DNA of 13,114 nt, from contig CAYRFU010000207.1 of assembly GCA_964423525.1 (NCBI GenBank), forward strand, positions 1 to 13,114. Direction: 5' to 3'. Below are positions 1 to 9,600 of this stretch, one piece after another. Below the pieces are notes generated by a model. It did not search any database, was not told where the DNA came from, and was given only the letters and a program-made list of their open reading frames with translations. Position 1 is the stretch's first letter. Each line of letters opens with the position of its first letter. A program made the position numbers and the translations under genes. This DNA comes from CAYRFU01 sp964423525. GTDB lineage: Bacteria > Vulcanimicrobiota > Xenobia > Xenobiales > JADMJV01.

Positions 1-236
1 GCCCCGAGCTTAGCCATTCCGATTCCAACGGTTGCCAGGCCGGCAACGGAACCGGCTAGTCCGCCGAAGAGAGCGCGGCCGCTGGTGCGATTTGAGTCGG
101 CTTCATACTGCTGGGGGTCGAAACCGTCTCCATTAGGCGTGGGCGTGTCGGTGCTAGGGTTTGATCGGGCAGCGTTGCCGGTGAAAAGTAAGCTGAAGCT
201 GTTGCGAGCTGCGCCAAAAAATTGTCCTGCGTTCAT
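1..236 (-). CDS. Partial gene: small glycine/alanine-rich protein, possible glycine-zipper membrane segment
   Basis: I do not recognise this protein. The visible 78 codons begin at an ATG (complement of 234-236) with a clear Shine-Dalgarno GGAG (complement of 243-246) six bases upstream. The gene runs off the left edge, so its 3' end is missing. The N-terminus (MNAGQFFGAARNSFSLLF) is mildly hydrophobic with few charges. Residues about 23-55 are polar and rich in Ser, Thr, Pro and Asp. Residues about 56-78 (GRALFGGLAGSVAGLATVGI and onward) form a Gly/Ala segment with small residues every three to four positions, as in glycine-zipper membrane helices. It could be a small membrane-associated protein, or the start of a longer one with a transmembrane hairpin. 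It has the same orientation as the ATPase-GNAT gene and lies 138 bp downstream of it. The start call is well supported; any function would be a guess. Confidence 0.7.
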   Translation of the reverse strand, partial: MNAGQFFGAARNSFSLLFTGNAARSNPSTDTPTPNGDGFDPQQYEADSNRTSGRALFGGLAGSVAGLATVGIGMAKLG

Positions 237-298
237 CTTAAACTCCAAAGGATGGATTTGATGAGCTATCGGTTGGGGACCTGGAATTACCATATCAG

Positions 299-313
299 TT
301 TAAGGCCCTTAAA
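299..313. repeat. Perfect short palindrome TTTAAGG-C-CCTTAAA in an intergenic region
   Basis: Two 7-base arms are inverted around a single central C, in the 138-bp gap between the ATPase-GNAT stop and the start of the partial left-edge gene. It lies about 63-77 bases upstream of that ATG on the minus strand, a position that fits a regulator binding site. The arms are AT-rich, the loop is too short for a hairpin, and no U-run follows directly, so a terminator is unlikely. The function is inferred from position only. Confidence 0.3.
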
Positions 314-374
314 GCGGTTACGAACATGAAACTTTTTTGTAACATCCCTTCGCTCCTGATCTATAATCCCGGGC

Positions 375-1972
375 TCAGGCCTTCAGCGAGATCCGAGCGC
401 GATCCGCCAGCACAAACCGACGAACCTTTTCGCCCCAAGTCGTGAGGGTTGTAATTTGGCCTTCGTCGAGTTCGAGCTGGTTGAGATATTGGAGGCGCAA
501 GACCATCCCGTCACCCATTCCTGGCAGTAAAGCCGAATAGAAGAAGCCTCGACGACGGGCCAGCCGGCAAAGCATCTGACCGCTAGGGTCGGTAAGGTTG
601 AGGTCCAATAAGACCACCGCCACCTTCTCGGCTAGCAGATGACGGATCGCTTTCTCCAACTGGTCGTCGGAGTCAAGCCCACCTTTTTCCACTCGAATGA
701 AGCCCCTCTCGCTCAAGGAATGAACTCCCCAGCTCAGCTGTCCTTTCTGGTGGGGCTCGGCGGTGGCTTCCTCTTGGAAGGATAGACCCGCCCGTTCTAG
801 AGTCTCGTTGAGGAAGTCTCGGTAGAAGACAGGCAAGTGCAGGGTGAGCGATGGCGGCCTTTTCACTACCCGCAAAGAAGGGAGCAGACTGAGTCGTTGG
901 GTTTCCCCCCCGACGGCCGCCAACATCAGTCCGGTTTCGGTGAAATCAAACCGAGCCAGAGCCTTCTGCGAGTGAGTGTGGGTGGTGACGGGATCACCGT
1001 AGACGAACTCTAGACCAAGGTTTTTGGCCTCGTCCAGCAAAAACGAGATCATTTTGGTGAGAAGCCCGCGGGACCGGTAGCGAGGGTCCACCGCGCCCTG
1101 ACCAAGATCGTAAACCGAGCGGCATCCGTCCATTCGAGTTAGGGCCACGTGGCCTATCACCTCCTCGCCGGCCACCGCTAGTCCATTGCTATCGGTCACC
1201 ATCGCGATCAAGGTGCTTCGTGCGTTCGGGGCAATGGTCGTTGGCAAGGCTTGTAAGTTGAGCACCGTTGAACTACCGGCCACCAAGCTCACCGTATCCG
1301 TGGCATTAAAGCCACCCACGCTGGCCCGCAACNNNNNNNNNNCACCGCCACAGCTGAAACCAGCATCTGGGAACGGTGCATCTGGACCAGCCACTCGGGG
1401 CTATAGACATTCTCTTCCCCGGTGTAAGTGTAGCCGTAGGAGCGGTAGATACAGCGAGAAACTCCGAGAGCTTCCTCAGGCCGGGCACGCCGAATCTCGA
1501 CCTGGTCGCAAGCCGGAACCCGATCGGCTCGTTTGAGTTCTCGAAACAAGGTCCGGGGCAGTTGCCCTTTCAGTTGTTTGAAAAGGGAAAGCTCGTTGCC
1601 CTCGCGACCAAGATGACGAAAACTGAGCTCGTCGACCGAGGCTCGGAGTAGCCGAACCCCGAGATGGCGGGGAAGAGTGGAGCCGGCCTGAAGGTGCTTT
1701 TGGAGAGCCTCGGTGTCAAGCGGCAGCCCCCGATCGCGAATGCGGATGCGCAGACCTCGTCCCTCGAGCTCGACGACGACTTGGATGGTGGCTCGCTGAT
1801 TGGGTTCAAAGGCCCGCCGCATGACGTAGGCGCAGCCCTCTTCCACGGCTGTCCGCAAAGCCACCGAGTCGCTTTCAGAAAATCCGACCCGGCGGGCCAG
1901 GTCTTCGGCCAGGCGAGCAGCCGGGGGGATGACCACGGCCAGGTTGGGTAGAGTCAGCTCGATGCGAAACAC
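375..1972 (-). CDS. RsbW-like ATPase domain fused to GNAT N-acetyltransferase; split by an assembly fault
   Basis: The gene reads from a GTG start (complement of 1970-1972) to TGA at 375-377. As printed it is broken: the N-terminal part occupies 1343-1972 and the rest 375-1178, in different frames. Deleting the 170 bp 1173-1342, joined at CACCGC (1173-1178 and 1343-1348), restores one frame of 475 residues. Residues about 1-140 resemble the anti-sigma/serine-kinase HATPase family: G1-like DRG in IRDRGLPLD and G2-like HLGVRLL. The N-box Asn appears replaced, in EEGCAYVMRRAF, so ATP binding is uncertain. A GNAT domain follows, from VEIRRARPEEALGVSR to motif A around VDPRYRSRGLLTKM, which holds the acyl-CoA pyrophosphate loop. 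The C-terminal ~150 residues contain VVLLDLNLTDP and GFFYSALLPGMGDG, as I recall from other ATPase-GNAT fusions. Such proteins probably act in partner-switching or protein acetylation, but the substrate is unknown. No transmembrane segment is seen. Confidence 0.85.
1179..1332 (-). other. Foreign Ig-like-domain fragment at a contig end (probable chimera)
   Basis: Read on the minus strand, this stretch encodes a peptide with the cadence of bacterial Ig-like (Big_1/invasin-type) repeats: TDTVSLVAGSSTVLNLQALP, then TTIAPNARSTLIAMVTDSNG. Such repeats occur in long surface adhesins and have no place inside a GNAT fold. The segment abuts the N gap directly and interrupts an otherwise continuous acetyltransferase. 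The likeliest explanation is a chimeric read or contig tail joined through short homology (GCGGTG on the minus strand) to the true gene. A real insertion is possible but less likely, because removal restores the frame exactly. Confidence 0.8.
1333..1342. other. Assembly gap of ten N bases
   Basis: Ten consecutive unknown bases mark a scaffold join. The same acetyltransferase gene continues on both sides, so the two contigs do belong together. The flanking sequence indicates that they overlap rather than being separated by missing DNA. Confidence 0.98.
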
Positions 1973-1975
1973 GTT

Positions 1976-1982
1976 CTTCTCC
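1976..1982 (-). promoter_or_regulatory. Ribosome binding site supporting a GTG start
   Basis: The minus strand reads GGAGAAG followed by AAC and then GTG (complement of 1970-1972). GGAG lies six bases before the start codon. This decides the non-ATG start of the ATPase-GNAT gene. Confidence 0.7.
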
Positions 1983-2064
1983 GTTTAGTCAGTTGCAGCT
2001 TGGGGCCTGCTACCTGCCCAAGGAGGCCACGGCTGACCCGGGGCGAAGGGTTTCAGGCAACTTT

Positions 2065-2075
2065 CCACCTGGTGG
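2065..2075. repeat. Short palindrome CCACC-T-GGTGG in the divergent intergenic region
   Basis: Two 5-base arms are inverted around one T, 22 bases upstream of the TTG start of the TerB-like gene, in the 124-bp region between two divergent genes. It could be an operator for the downstream operon. An 11-base match in GC-rich DNA may also be chance. I found no convincing -35/-10 pair here. Confidence 0.25.
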
Positions 2076-2085
2076 TTGTGACATG

Positions 2086-2090
2086 GGAGG
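2086..2090 (+). promoter_or_regulatory. Strong ribosome binding site (GGAGG) fixing a TTG start
   Basis: GGAGG lies six bases before TTG at 2097-2099. No ATG or GTG at suitable spacing fits the TerB-like frame, so this site supports the rare TTG start. Confidence 0.8.
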
Positions 2091-2096
2091 ATCCTC

Positions 2097-2462
2097 TTGG
2101 ACGAGCGACAGAAAAACATTCTCGGCGCCCTCATCCAGATGGCCTGGGCGGACGGCAAAATCACCCCTGAAGAGACCCAGATGATCTCGAGTTTCGCCGA
2201 CCGTCTTGGCATCTCATTGGTCGACCGAATTTCGGAGTTGGCCTCGGGGCTCAGTCAAAGAAGGGAAGAGCAAGAGATCGAGCTTGAAAAGGTTTTGCCC
2301 GATCACGCCAGTCGTCTTGAAGCGATGCAGATGCTGGTTTCGCTTTCGTTCGCCGACGGGAGCCTCGACTCGGGTGAGATGGACTATCTGGGGCGGCTGG
2401 CCTTACGGCTTGGCATCCAGGCCCACGAGCTAGAGCAGATGAGGCAATCCGCCTCTCGCTAA
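2097..2462 (+). CDS. TerB-like (tellurite-resistance-B fold) small helical protein
   Basis: This 121-residue, probably cytoplasmic, all-helical protein has a TTG start placed by a GGAGG site six bases upstream. It shows the TerB-family signature twice: residues 16-26 (AWADGKITPEE) and 85-94 (FADGSLDSGE). Each is an acidic DG loop followed by a helix, suggesting two pseudo-symmetric halves, and the second runs into YLGRLALRLGI. In TerB proteins the acidic loops are thought to bind metal ions, and TerB-like domains often accompany larger stress or membrane-associated complexes. Real tellurite resistance is not implied, since no other ter gene is present. It is the first gene of a close-set cluster: the next gene starts 13 bases after its stop. 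It may be an accessory or scaffold subunit for the products downstream. The family assignment is fairly secure; the role is inferred. Confidence 0.85.
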   Translation: MDERQKNILGALIQMAWADGKITPEETQMISSFADRLGISLVDRISELASGLSQRREEQEIELEKVLPDHASRLEAMQMLVSLSFADGSLDSGEMDYLGRLALRLGIQAHELEQMRQSASR

Positions 2463-2475
2463 AGAAAGGGATGAC

Positions 2476-3588
2476 GTGCTCGATTTTCTGAAACCGAAAG
2501 TGGAACTGGTGGAGCTGAAGGCCGAACAGTTGGTCTTTCGTTCCACCAAGAAGTTTAGGGAGGGAGCCAACACCTCCCTCCGGGTCTCTCTGCCCGAAGG
2601 CTCTAATAATACCACCACGGTGGATGTCAAGATCCTCGGCAAACGCGATCACGAAGAGGGGGGGTATGTCTATGTCAGCCGTCTTCAAGTGCCGCCCAAG
2701 AGCGAGCAGGTGGTCACCGGTTCGGCTTTGCGTAGCGCCGCTCGCAAAGATTTGAGTATCCGGGTTCGCTCCCCCAAACTGCCGGGCTTTAGCGCTATGA
2801 CCCTCGATGTCAGCGCCACCGGATTACGCATCGAAATGGGGGGTGAGCTGTCGGTCGGCGAAATCATCCCCCTCACCCTCGAATTCGACCGCCACGACCT
2901 TCCTCCTATTACGACACCGGCCGAAGTTCGCTGGTGTCGGGCCGGTTTCGACGACCGGAGTCGAGCCAAAGCGGGTTTTATGTTTCGACCGGACTCGTTG
3001 GAGACGGAGAAGCTTTTGCAGGCGATGGGTGACTTCTTCACCTCGGCTGCTCAGGCTGACCTGAGAACCTTGCTGGGAAGCGCCAATATGCTGCGCGACG
3101 AAACGACTCATATCCGTCGCGACCTACCCGAAACTCCCCCGCCTTCCGAACCTGTGCCCGAGGCCAAATCGAAGCAGACCCTGGCTCTGGGAGCCCGAGA
3201 CCCCGAGTTAGAACGCCAAAAGGCGACTCAAGCCCCGCCTCCCGAGCCTCAACCTGCCCCTGCTCAAAGTCAGCCGGCTTACACCGACATTCCAGTCAAC
3301 GCCCGTATCCGCGCCTACGCTTTCGAGATTGAGGAAGAAACTTTGGTCGTGATGCTTCAAAGCGGGGACGACATCCAGGGGCTGGCCTTCCCGGATTGTC
3401 GGACGTGTCGCGACTATCGTTGCGTCGACGGTGGCGAGATCACCATCTTGAGGGTCCGCCTGGAGTCGCCTCTTTTGAAAGAGACTCGACGGGATTGGGA
3501 TGTAGGCCAGAGATTCCACTATCAATTTCTTGATGACCGAGAACAGGTGGTCCAGGAGATCATTTCGGGCGCCTGTTTGCCGGCCTAA
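2476..3588 (+). CDS. PilZ-domain protein (probable c-di-GMP receptor) with extra C-terminal domain
   Basis: This 370-residue soluble protein starts at GTG, preceded by GAAAGGG five bases upstream. Residues about 1-80 look like the beta-rich N-terminal domain found in YcgR-type proteins. Residues about 84-190 fit a PilZ domain: an RxxxR motif at R86-SAA-R90 and the D/NxSxxG motif at D111-VSAT-G116, the two elements that bind cyclic-di-GMP. Both are intact, so ligand binding is plausible. A proline-rich linker (about 215-270, with runs such as TPPPSEPVPE and APPPEPQPAPAQ) leads to a C-terminal domain (about 271-370) that I do not recognise. That domain is beta-rich by eye and carries a Cys cluster, C308-RT-C311-RDYR-C316. 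There is no signal peptide or membrane segment. The gene lies between the TerB-like gene and the giant repeat-protein gene, 25 bases before the latter, suggesting that it senses c-di-GMP for that product. The PilZ call is firm; the effector role is inferred. Confidence 0.88.
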   Translation: MLDFLKPKVELVELKAEQLVFRSTKKFREGANTSLRVSLPEGSNNTTTVDVKILGKRDHEEGGYVYVSRLQVPPKSEQVVTGSALRSAARKDLSIRVRSPKLPGFSAMTLDVSATGLRIEMGGELSVGEIIPLTLEFDRHDLPPITTPAEVRWCRAGFDDRSRAKAGFMFRPDSLETEKLLQAMGDFFTSAAQADLRTLLGSANMLRDETTHIRRDLPETPPPSEPVPEAKSKQTLALGARDPELERQKATQAPPPEPQPAPAQSQPAYTDIPVNARIRAYAFEIEEETLVVMLQSGDDIQGLAFPDCRTCRDYRCVDGGEITILRVRLESPLLKETRRDWDVGQRFHYQFLDDREQVVQEIISGACLPA

Positions 3589-3601
3589 AGAGCCTCGTTG
3601 A

Positions 3602-3613
3602 ATGGTGCCTTAA
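3602..3613 (+). promoter_or_regulatory. Three-codon mini-ORF abutting the giant gene's start
   Basis: ATG-GTG-CCT-TAA lies in frame and ends immediately before the GTG start at 3614. The giant gene itself has no good Shine-Dalgarno, while AAAGAG (3587-3592) is a weak one for this mini-ORF. Termination followed by re-initiation is conceivable, but this could equally be chance. Confidence 0.2.
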
Positions 3614-6600
3614 GTGCCGGCCAAGCTTCAAGACTTCCTTCAAGAGTTCGGAGGTGAGGTCGATTCGAGTGGAGCTTTCACCTTAGACGCAAAAAAAGCG
3701 CGTCAGAAGATGAAGCGCTTTCAGCTCGCTGACCCCCATGAGTACGCTTGCCACTTTTTGGCTGCCGCCGTCTTGGCTCAAGCCAGCCAGGTAGCCGTCC
3801 ACTGTGACGCTGATGACCTGATCTTTGAATGTGACGGTCAAACCCTCGGTCGGGTCGAGTTGGAGCAGGTGTTCAGCAGCCTTTTGGCGGGTTTCGAGAA
3901 TGATCAAACGCGCCTCCTTCGGGAGTTGGCCATCGGCCTGAATGCCGCCCTCGGCTTTTCACCGGCTTACATCCACCTCGACAGCGGAGGCCACCGTCTA
4001 GCCCTCACTGAGGGATCCGAGAAGCTGAGTCAGGAGCCTCGAGAGGGTGGAGGTTTTCGCATTCACGTCCGGCAGCGGGCCAGCTGGAGAACCCTGGTGC
4101 GCTTCTACAAGAAGTTCGAAGGCTTGTTGCCAGAAGCGGCTAGCCTGGTCGAACGATCGGTCTGGGCCCCGGTTCAATTGAGGGTCAACCAACAGGCGAG
4201 AGAAGCGCCTGAATCTCTTGGCCAGCAACTGGTCGGCCTCAGGTGGTATCATCCCGACCATCAACTCACATTGCCCCAGCTGGAGGCCCCGGTCGTGCTG
4301 GAGCAGGCGCCGCCGGGTCCCTACACCGGCCTTTTGTTGCTCGGTCCAAGCCGTGGCTGCGATCTGGTGCTGGACGGGCTCACTTATTCGGTGAAGCTAG
4401 ACCTACCGATGAAAGCGATCGTCGGTTGTCGTTTGCCCAAGAACGTTTCTCAGTCTGAGCTGGTCGAAAGTCCGGCTTTGGAAAGCCTGAAGAGTCATTT
4501 GAAAGAAGCCTTCCAAGGGATGGTTCGGGCCTTGGGCCAGGCCTTCGAAGACCTGACTCTCACCCAGAAGGGGTCAGCTCGACAGTCTCTCTGGAATGCG
4601 CTCTTTTTGGATCCCGAACTGGCTTCGATCCGGTTCTTGGAGACTCCCTGGGGAACTCCCCTGAGCTGGGAGGAGGTGAAAGAGTATCAGGCCCGCCACG
4701 GACGGATCCTTTATTCCGAGAAAACCTGGGACTGCCCCCCACTCGATCCCCTCCCGGTTTTGAAGGTCAACCGCGAGCAGAAGCGCGACCTCCTGGGACT
4801 AACTCTGGAGGAGGCCGACCATCTCTATCAAGAGGCGGTCACGGCCGCTTTGAATCAAGCGGCCTGGAGGGAGCGTCCCGAGCGCCTGCCTGCCACTCAG
4901 GTCCCCTGCATCGGTAAGGTCCCCATCCTGGAGGGAAAGGGAGAGCTGGGTCTGGCGGTGCGACAGGAATTCGCCGAGGATGAGACGGTGGTCGAGTTTC
5001 TTAAGGACCGCCGCTATCTGGGCCGGAGAAGTTACCAACTGGGCCTGGCGGGATTGGTGGCGACGGTGGAGCCGGAGAAGGTCACTCCCAATCGCCTTTG
5101 GGATGGAGTCGATGACGGGTGTCTCTCTATCAGTCAGGTCGGAGGCGGGCTTCGTCGCGGACTCAAAGAGCTGTGCCAGGTTCTGGATTCGAAGGGGCCT
5201 TTGGGTGACCCAGCTAGAGAACGGCGACGCACGAACTTTCTGGTCCAGTGTCGAGCCGAGGGGATCGGCTTCCCGGAGGGTCCGATCTTCCCCCTGGTGC
5301 AGGGGGGCTATGCCACCTTCGAGCAGCTCGATCCTCTGGTGGTAACGCACTCCGGCTTGCCCGTTTGCACTACCGAGTTTTCTGTCCCGCCGCTCGACTT
5401 TCCCCTGGTTCTCGTTGACCACGGAAACCGGCGGGCCCTGGTGCGCATCTTCGGTCATCTTCGCAGCTTTCTGGCTGAAGCCCGGTTGGCCGAGTCCAGC
5501 AAGCAGGCCCGACGAAGGTTTTTGGCCACTCCGGTGAGAGAGGTGAAAGCAGAAGGGGCCGACCCGGTTCTGGCCCTTTCGGACCCACCCGGTGAGATCG
5601 GACTCACTTCTGTCCGCTTTCCCGCCCAGGTGACCCTTTACCGTGAGCAGCGCCTGGTCGAGACTCTCACCTGTCCTCAACTGCCTGACGGTCTGGTGGC
5701 CGCCATCAACGACGATGAATTGGAGTTGTCAGACGACTGGAAAAGGGTGGTGCGGGGTCCCAAGTTGAATCGGTTGTTAGAGCGACTTGGGGCGGCCGTT
5801 GGTCCGCTTTATCGACTGAGTCCTGACCATTACCGAGGCCTTCTTGACAAGAGCCGTTTGGAAGACCACCCCTGGTTAGGCGAGGAGCTTCGTTTTGACA
5901 CCGTCACGGGAGGATCTCGAACCCTGGCGGAGGTGATGACCGAAGAGACTGTCGCTTACCTTGACCGGGGCAAGAGCTGGCCGGCCGACTACCCGGTTCT
6001 CTCCCTAACGCTTGAGGACCGCGCCTTGCTGGAGGGTCTTGGCTGTGTGCTGCGTTCGGCCGAGAATGTCTATCAACGTTATCTCAATCGCCAGAAGTTC
6101 CTGACCAGCCCGCCAGCGGCCGTGGAAATCCCCGAGGGCCTCTATCGAATGAGTCTCACGAATGGCGAGGCCGTCATCAACGGTCAGGGCCGTCCGAGCC
6201 TGGTCGTGACGGTTCTTTTGGAGGAGCGACTCCTGTGCCGTTGGACACTCCCCTTCCCTTTGTCGGTGGTGGCCTGGACCGAGGTGGGGGAGGACTCGGT
6301 CCGAGATGACTTTAGAGAGGTGAGCGACCCGTCCGGTCTTCACCTCAGGGTCGAAGTTGAGGTTCAGCAGGGTGTGCTAACAGCGCCGCTAGAGCAGCGT
6401 CCTGATCTGCTAGAGAGTCTGGTGATGCTCATTTCCGATGGGCGCCGTTTTTCCGACCCAGCCAGCTTGAGAGAGCTTCAGGACCGTCCTCTCTTTCCAC
6501 TCAATGGTGGAGGGCGGGCCACCCTACGAGGACTGCTCACTCACTCTAAGGAGCAAGGCCGCCTCTACTATCTGACCACCCCCCAGCCGGTTGCCCCGGA

Positions 6601-9600
6601 AGGTCCGGTTCTCCTTTTACCGCAGGCCTCGGTGAGCACCTTCCGTCGGTTGTTTTCAGGCCTGGTCGATGCCGCTCCTCTGGTTCTCGAGTTGCGTAAA
6701 AAGAAGGAGCTGCTCAGTCGTCCGGTGGTTCCTCTTGAGCTTCCTCCCGAGGACTACCAGGCTCGTCACCAGACGAGTCTGATCCGGATGGGCCTGATTC
6801 TCGAGGAGAAAGCCGCTCTCGAGGTGACTGTCCTCTATCGGGGAAGGGAGTTGACCCATTGGAGTCTGGCCTGTCCCCTGCCGGTTCGAGCGGTGGTCGA
6901 AGTTGGGGACCAGATCCTCAATTCTGACCTCTCTGATCTGAGATTCACCAGCCTCGTAAAAAAGCAGCTTCGAGTTGCCGTCGACGAGTTATTATTGTCC
7001 TATGTGGGCCAGGAGCGTGAGCCCGATGAGCGTCTCTGGGATTACCTTGGGAGTCTTTTCGGCACCGTTCCTAGACTCCGGGAGTTGGGACCGTGGTCTA
7101 AGCTTCCCTTGCTCCGCCTGGCGGGGGGGGGACGGTGGAGCCTTGAAGAGGCCCGCGCGCGAGTTCGCCAAGATCAACCTCTGGTCTACGTCCTTGATGA
7201 CGCCTTGGTGGAGCCGGACGATCCCCCTCTCTTGCTCCTCTCTGAGCCGGCTTTGAGGTTTCTGAACAGGCTTTTTGGGCTGGGACGACTGAAAGACTTC
7301 GGTCCTCGTTTACAAGCGCGCCAGGAGTTTTGGCGGCGCCCCGTAGTGAAGCGGCCAGAACTTGGCCGACCCGACGCTTTCTACAAGCTGGAGAGGAAGG
7401 AAGGGGTGGTGGGTATCTGGGAGAGAGGAGTCTCGGTCTCCCAGGCCATTGTCTATCACCAGGGTCGATTACTGGTGCGCCGTCATTTCTCGTTCCCTAT
7501 TTTGGTTCATCTGGCGGTCGAGTCTGAAGAGCTTCGTCCTGATCCCCAGATGATGGATATCGAAGAGCCCCAACGAGCTGAAGAACTTTTTGCTGCGTGG
7601 GCCCTCCAGGCGGTGGTGTCGATGGCGTCGGAGTTCCCCGACTGGGAACCCGACCGAGCCGAGCGGGGGCGGCGTCTGGTGGCCACCGTTTTGGCGGCGG
7701 AGCCGGCTACTTTGACGAACAAGGTCCGAACCTCCAACCCTCATTTGAGAACGCTTGCTAGAGTGCCGCTCATTCCCCTTCTGGGAGGCTCGCTCGTCTC
7801 GCTGCGAGATCTGTTCAAGATCCGCAAAGAAAACCAGACACTCGACTACCTTGCTGATGACCCCGAGGTTGAACCTGAGCCGGGAGAGCAGGTTTTGCTG
7901 TTATCCTCTTTCTGGTTGAGCTTCGTGGCCGGTTTGGCTCCCAAGAGTCTGCGAGACGTCCGCCAGCAGTTCACTCAGCGGGTCCGGGCCCAAAAGCTTC
8001 TCGCTGATCGGCCCGGCAACGATTTCGAACTTCCCTCCCGAGAATACCTGGCCGTTCATAAGACCGATACGATGCTAGTCGGCTTACTCGACCAACAGAT
8101 CGGAGTCAGCCGCCTGGTGATCACCTCTCGACACCGGCGAGTCTGCTTATTGGAGCTGTTTCTGGAGCCGCTGGTGGCGGAGGCGACGGTAGAACGTCCC
8201 GAGATTCAGCTCGATGAGCAGCTCAATCTAGTGAGAGACAAGGCTATCGAGCGGCTCGAGACTAAGGTGGCGCGAGTAGCCGAGGAGCTGGTGTTCGACC
8301 TTTGCCGTGGCTCCGAGCTTCCGACTTATTATCTCGGTCAACTGATGGCTCACTCTCAAACTCCTCAGCGACTACAGCGACGTCTCGAGGATGTGCCTTT
8401 GTTCCAGGACTGGCAAGGGAAGCCGTTATCGGCTCGACAGGTTCGCAGTGGGCCGCGCCATGAGGGTCGCCTCGTTTATCTTGAAGCGGTTCCCGAGGCC
8501 GCCTCCGGATTGCTGGAAAGTTTCTCTTACTCGAGGGTTCCGGTTCTCGAGCCCCATCAAAGACGCTGGCTTGGGGAAGAGGAGTTTCACAGCCTTAGAG
8601 GTGAGTTCGAGGCCCGCCAGCGGCTGCTCCAGGAGCCTGCCGGTGAGCCTCTTGACCCCACCGGGCTTCAATTGGCCCCTCTCAGTGGCGTCGAAGGGCA
8701 GATGATGCTCCTGATGGAGGAAGAGTCCTGGCTAGAGTTTCGTTGGAAAGGGAGGAGTTTGGGGCGTTTCAGCTGGTCCGGGGATTCCGTCCCGAGTGCC
8801 TCTGTGGTCGAGCTAGACCAAGCTGAGGCTCCCAAACATCTCAAGACCTGGCGAGAACGACTGGAGAGCCAGGCCCTGAGACGAGCTGAAAGAGAGATTC
8901 AAGCCGATGGCGATTATAGCCGGTGGCTGGGTCGACGTCTGCTGGATTTCGACAAGGTTCCGTCCCGGCTTCAGAACTGGTTTGAGAACGAGCCACTCTT
9001 CAAGGGCCGTGGGCGTCGCTACAGTCTGGTCCAGATGAAACAGGCCGGGGGCCGTTTACTTTGCCTGACGCCCGAGGCTCGCCTGGGGCGCTCTCTTCAG
9101 TCCCAGGCTGAGGCCGTCCTCGAGGATTTGGAGGTGGTCTATCTCACCCCGGCCCAGATGGGCCGTTTCGACTTCGAGGATGGACTGGGTCGCTGGCGAC
9201 AGCTAGCTCAAGGGGCCATCAACCGGGCCCAGGCTTCTCCTTTACCGAACTCGTGGCAGGACGGATTTCCCGACCGCACCATCCTCGTCCAATTGGAGAT
9301 CCAACCGCCCTGGTCCGGGCGCCTCGCTCTGGCCACCGGGCCCAGTCTTGTTCGAGTCGGAGTTGAGGATCGATTGGTTGAGACGATGGAAATCCATCCC
9401 GAACTCGGGTTGATCGGGTGGCTCAGTGGAGACCTGCAAGCGGATTCCGAATGGTCGGGCCTCGAGAGCGAATCACGCCGGGCCGTTGAGATGCTTCTCC
9501 GGGTCAAAGCTCGTCAGTTGCTGGTCTTGTTCTTGGACCAGTTCCCCGAGCCGGAGAGTCCCCTTTTCGAAGTGGGTCGTGACCTGGTCTTACGGAGCTT

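Noticed and set aside
299..313. Rho-independent terminator at the TTTAAGG/CCTTAAA palindrome
   Set aside because: The one-base loop cannot form a stable hairpin, the stem is AT-rich, and no T-run follows directly on either strand.
375..1394. A separate 339-codon gene starting with an Ig-like domain
   Set aside because: The Ig-like portion is the probable chimeric tail next to the N gap. The rest is the C-terminal two thirds of the GNAT fusion, whose N-terminus lies across the gap.
1186..1536. Plus-strand open frame crossing the N gap
   Set aside because: It spans unknown bases and a probable chimera, and lies antisense to the well-supported ATPase-GNAT gene.
2097..2462. Tellurite resistance operon
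   Set aside because: Only a TerB-like fold is present; no terA, terC, terD, terE or terZ homologue is seen nearby.
4799..5680. A 293-codon open frame on the minus strand inside the giant gene
   Set aside because: Its translation is compositionally odd (rich in Ser, Arg, Gln and Gly), lacks recognisable motifs, has no ribosome site, and lies wholly antisense to a strongly supported coding frame with conserved modules.
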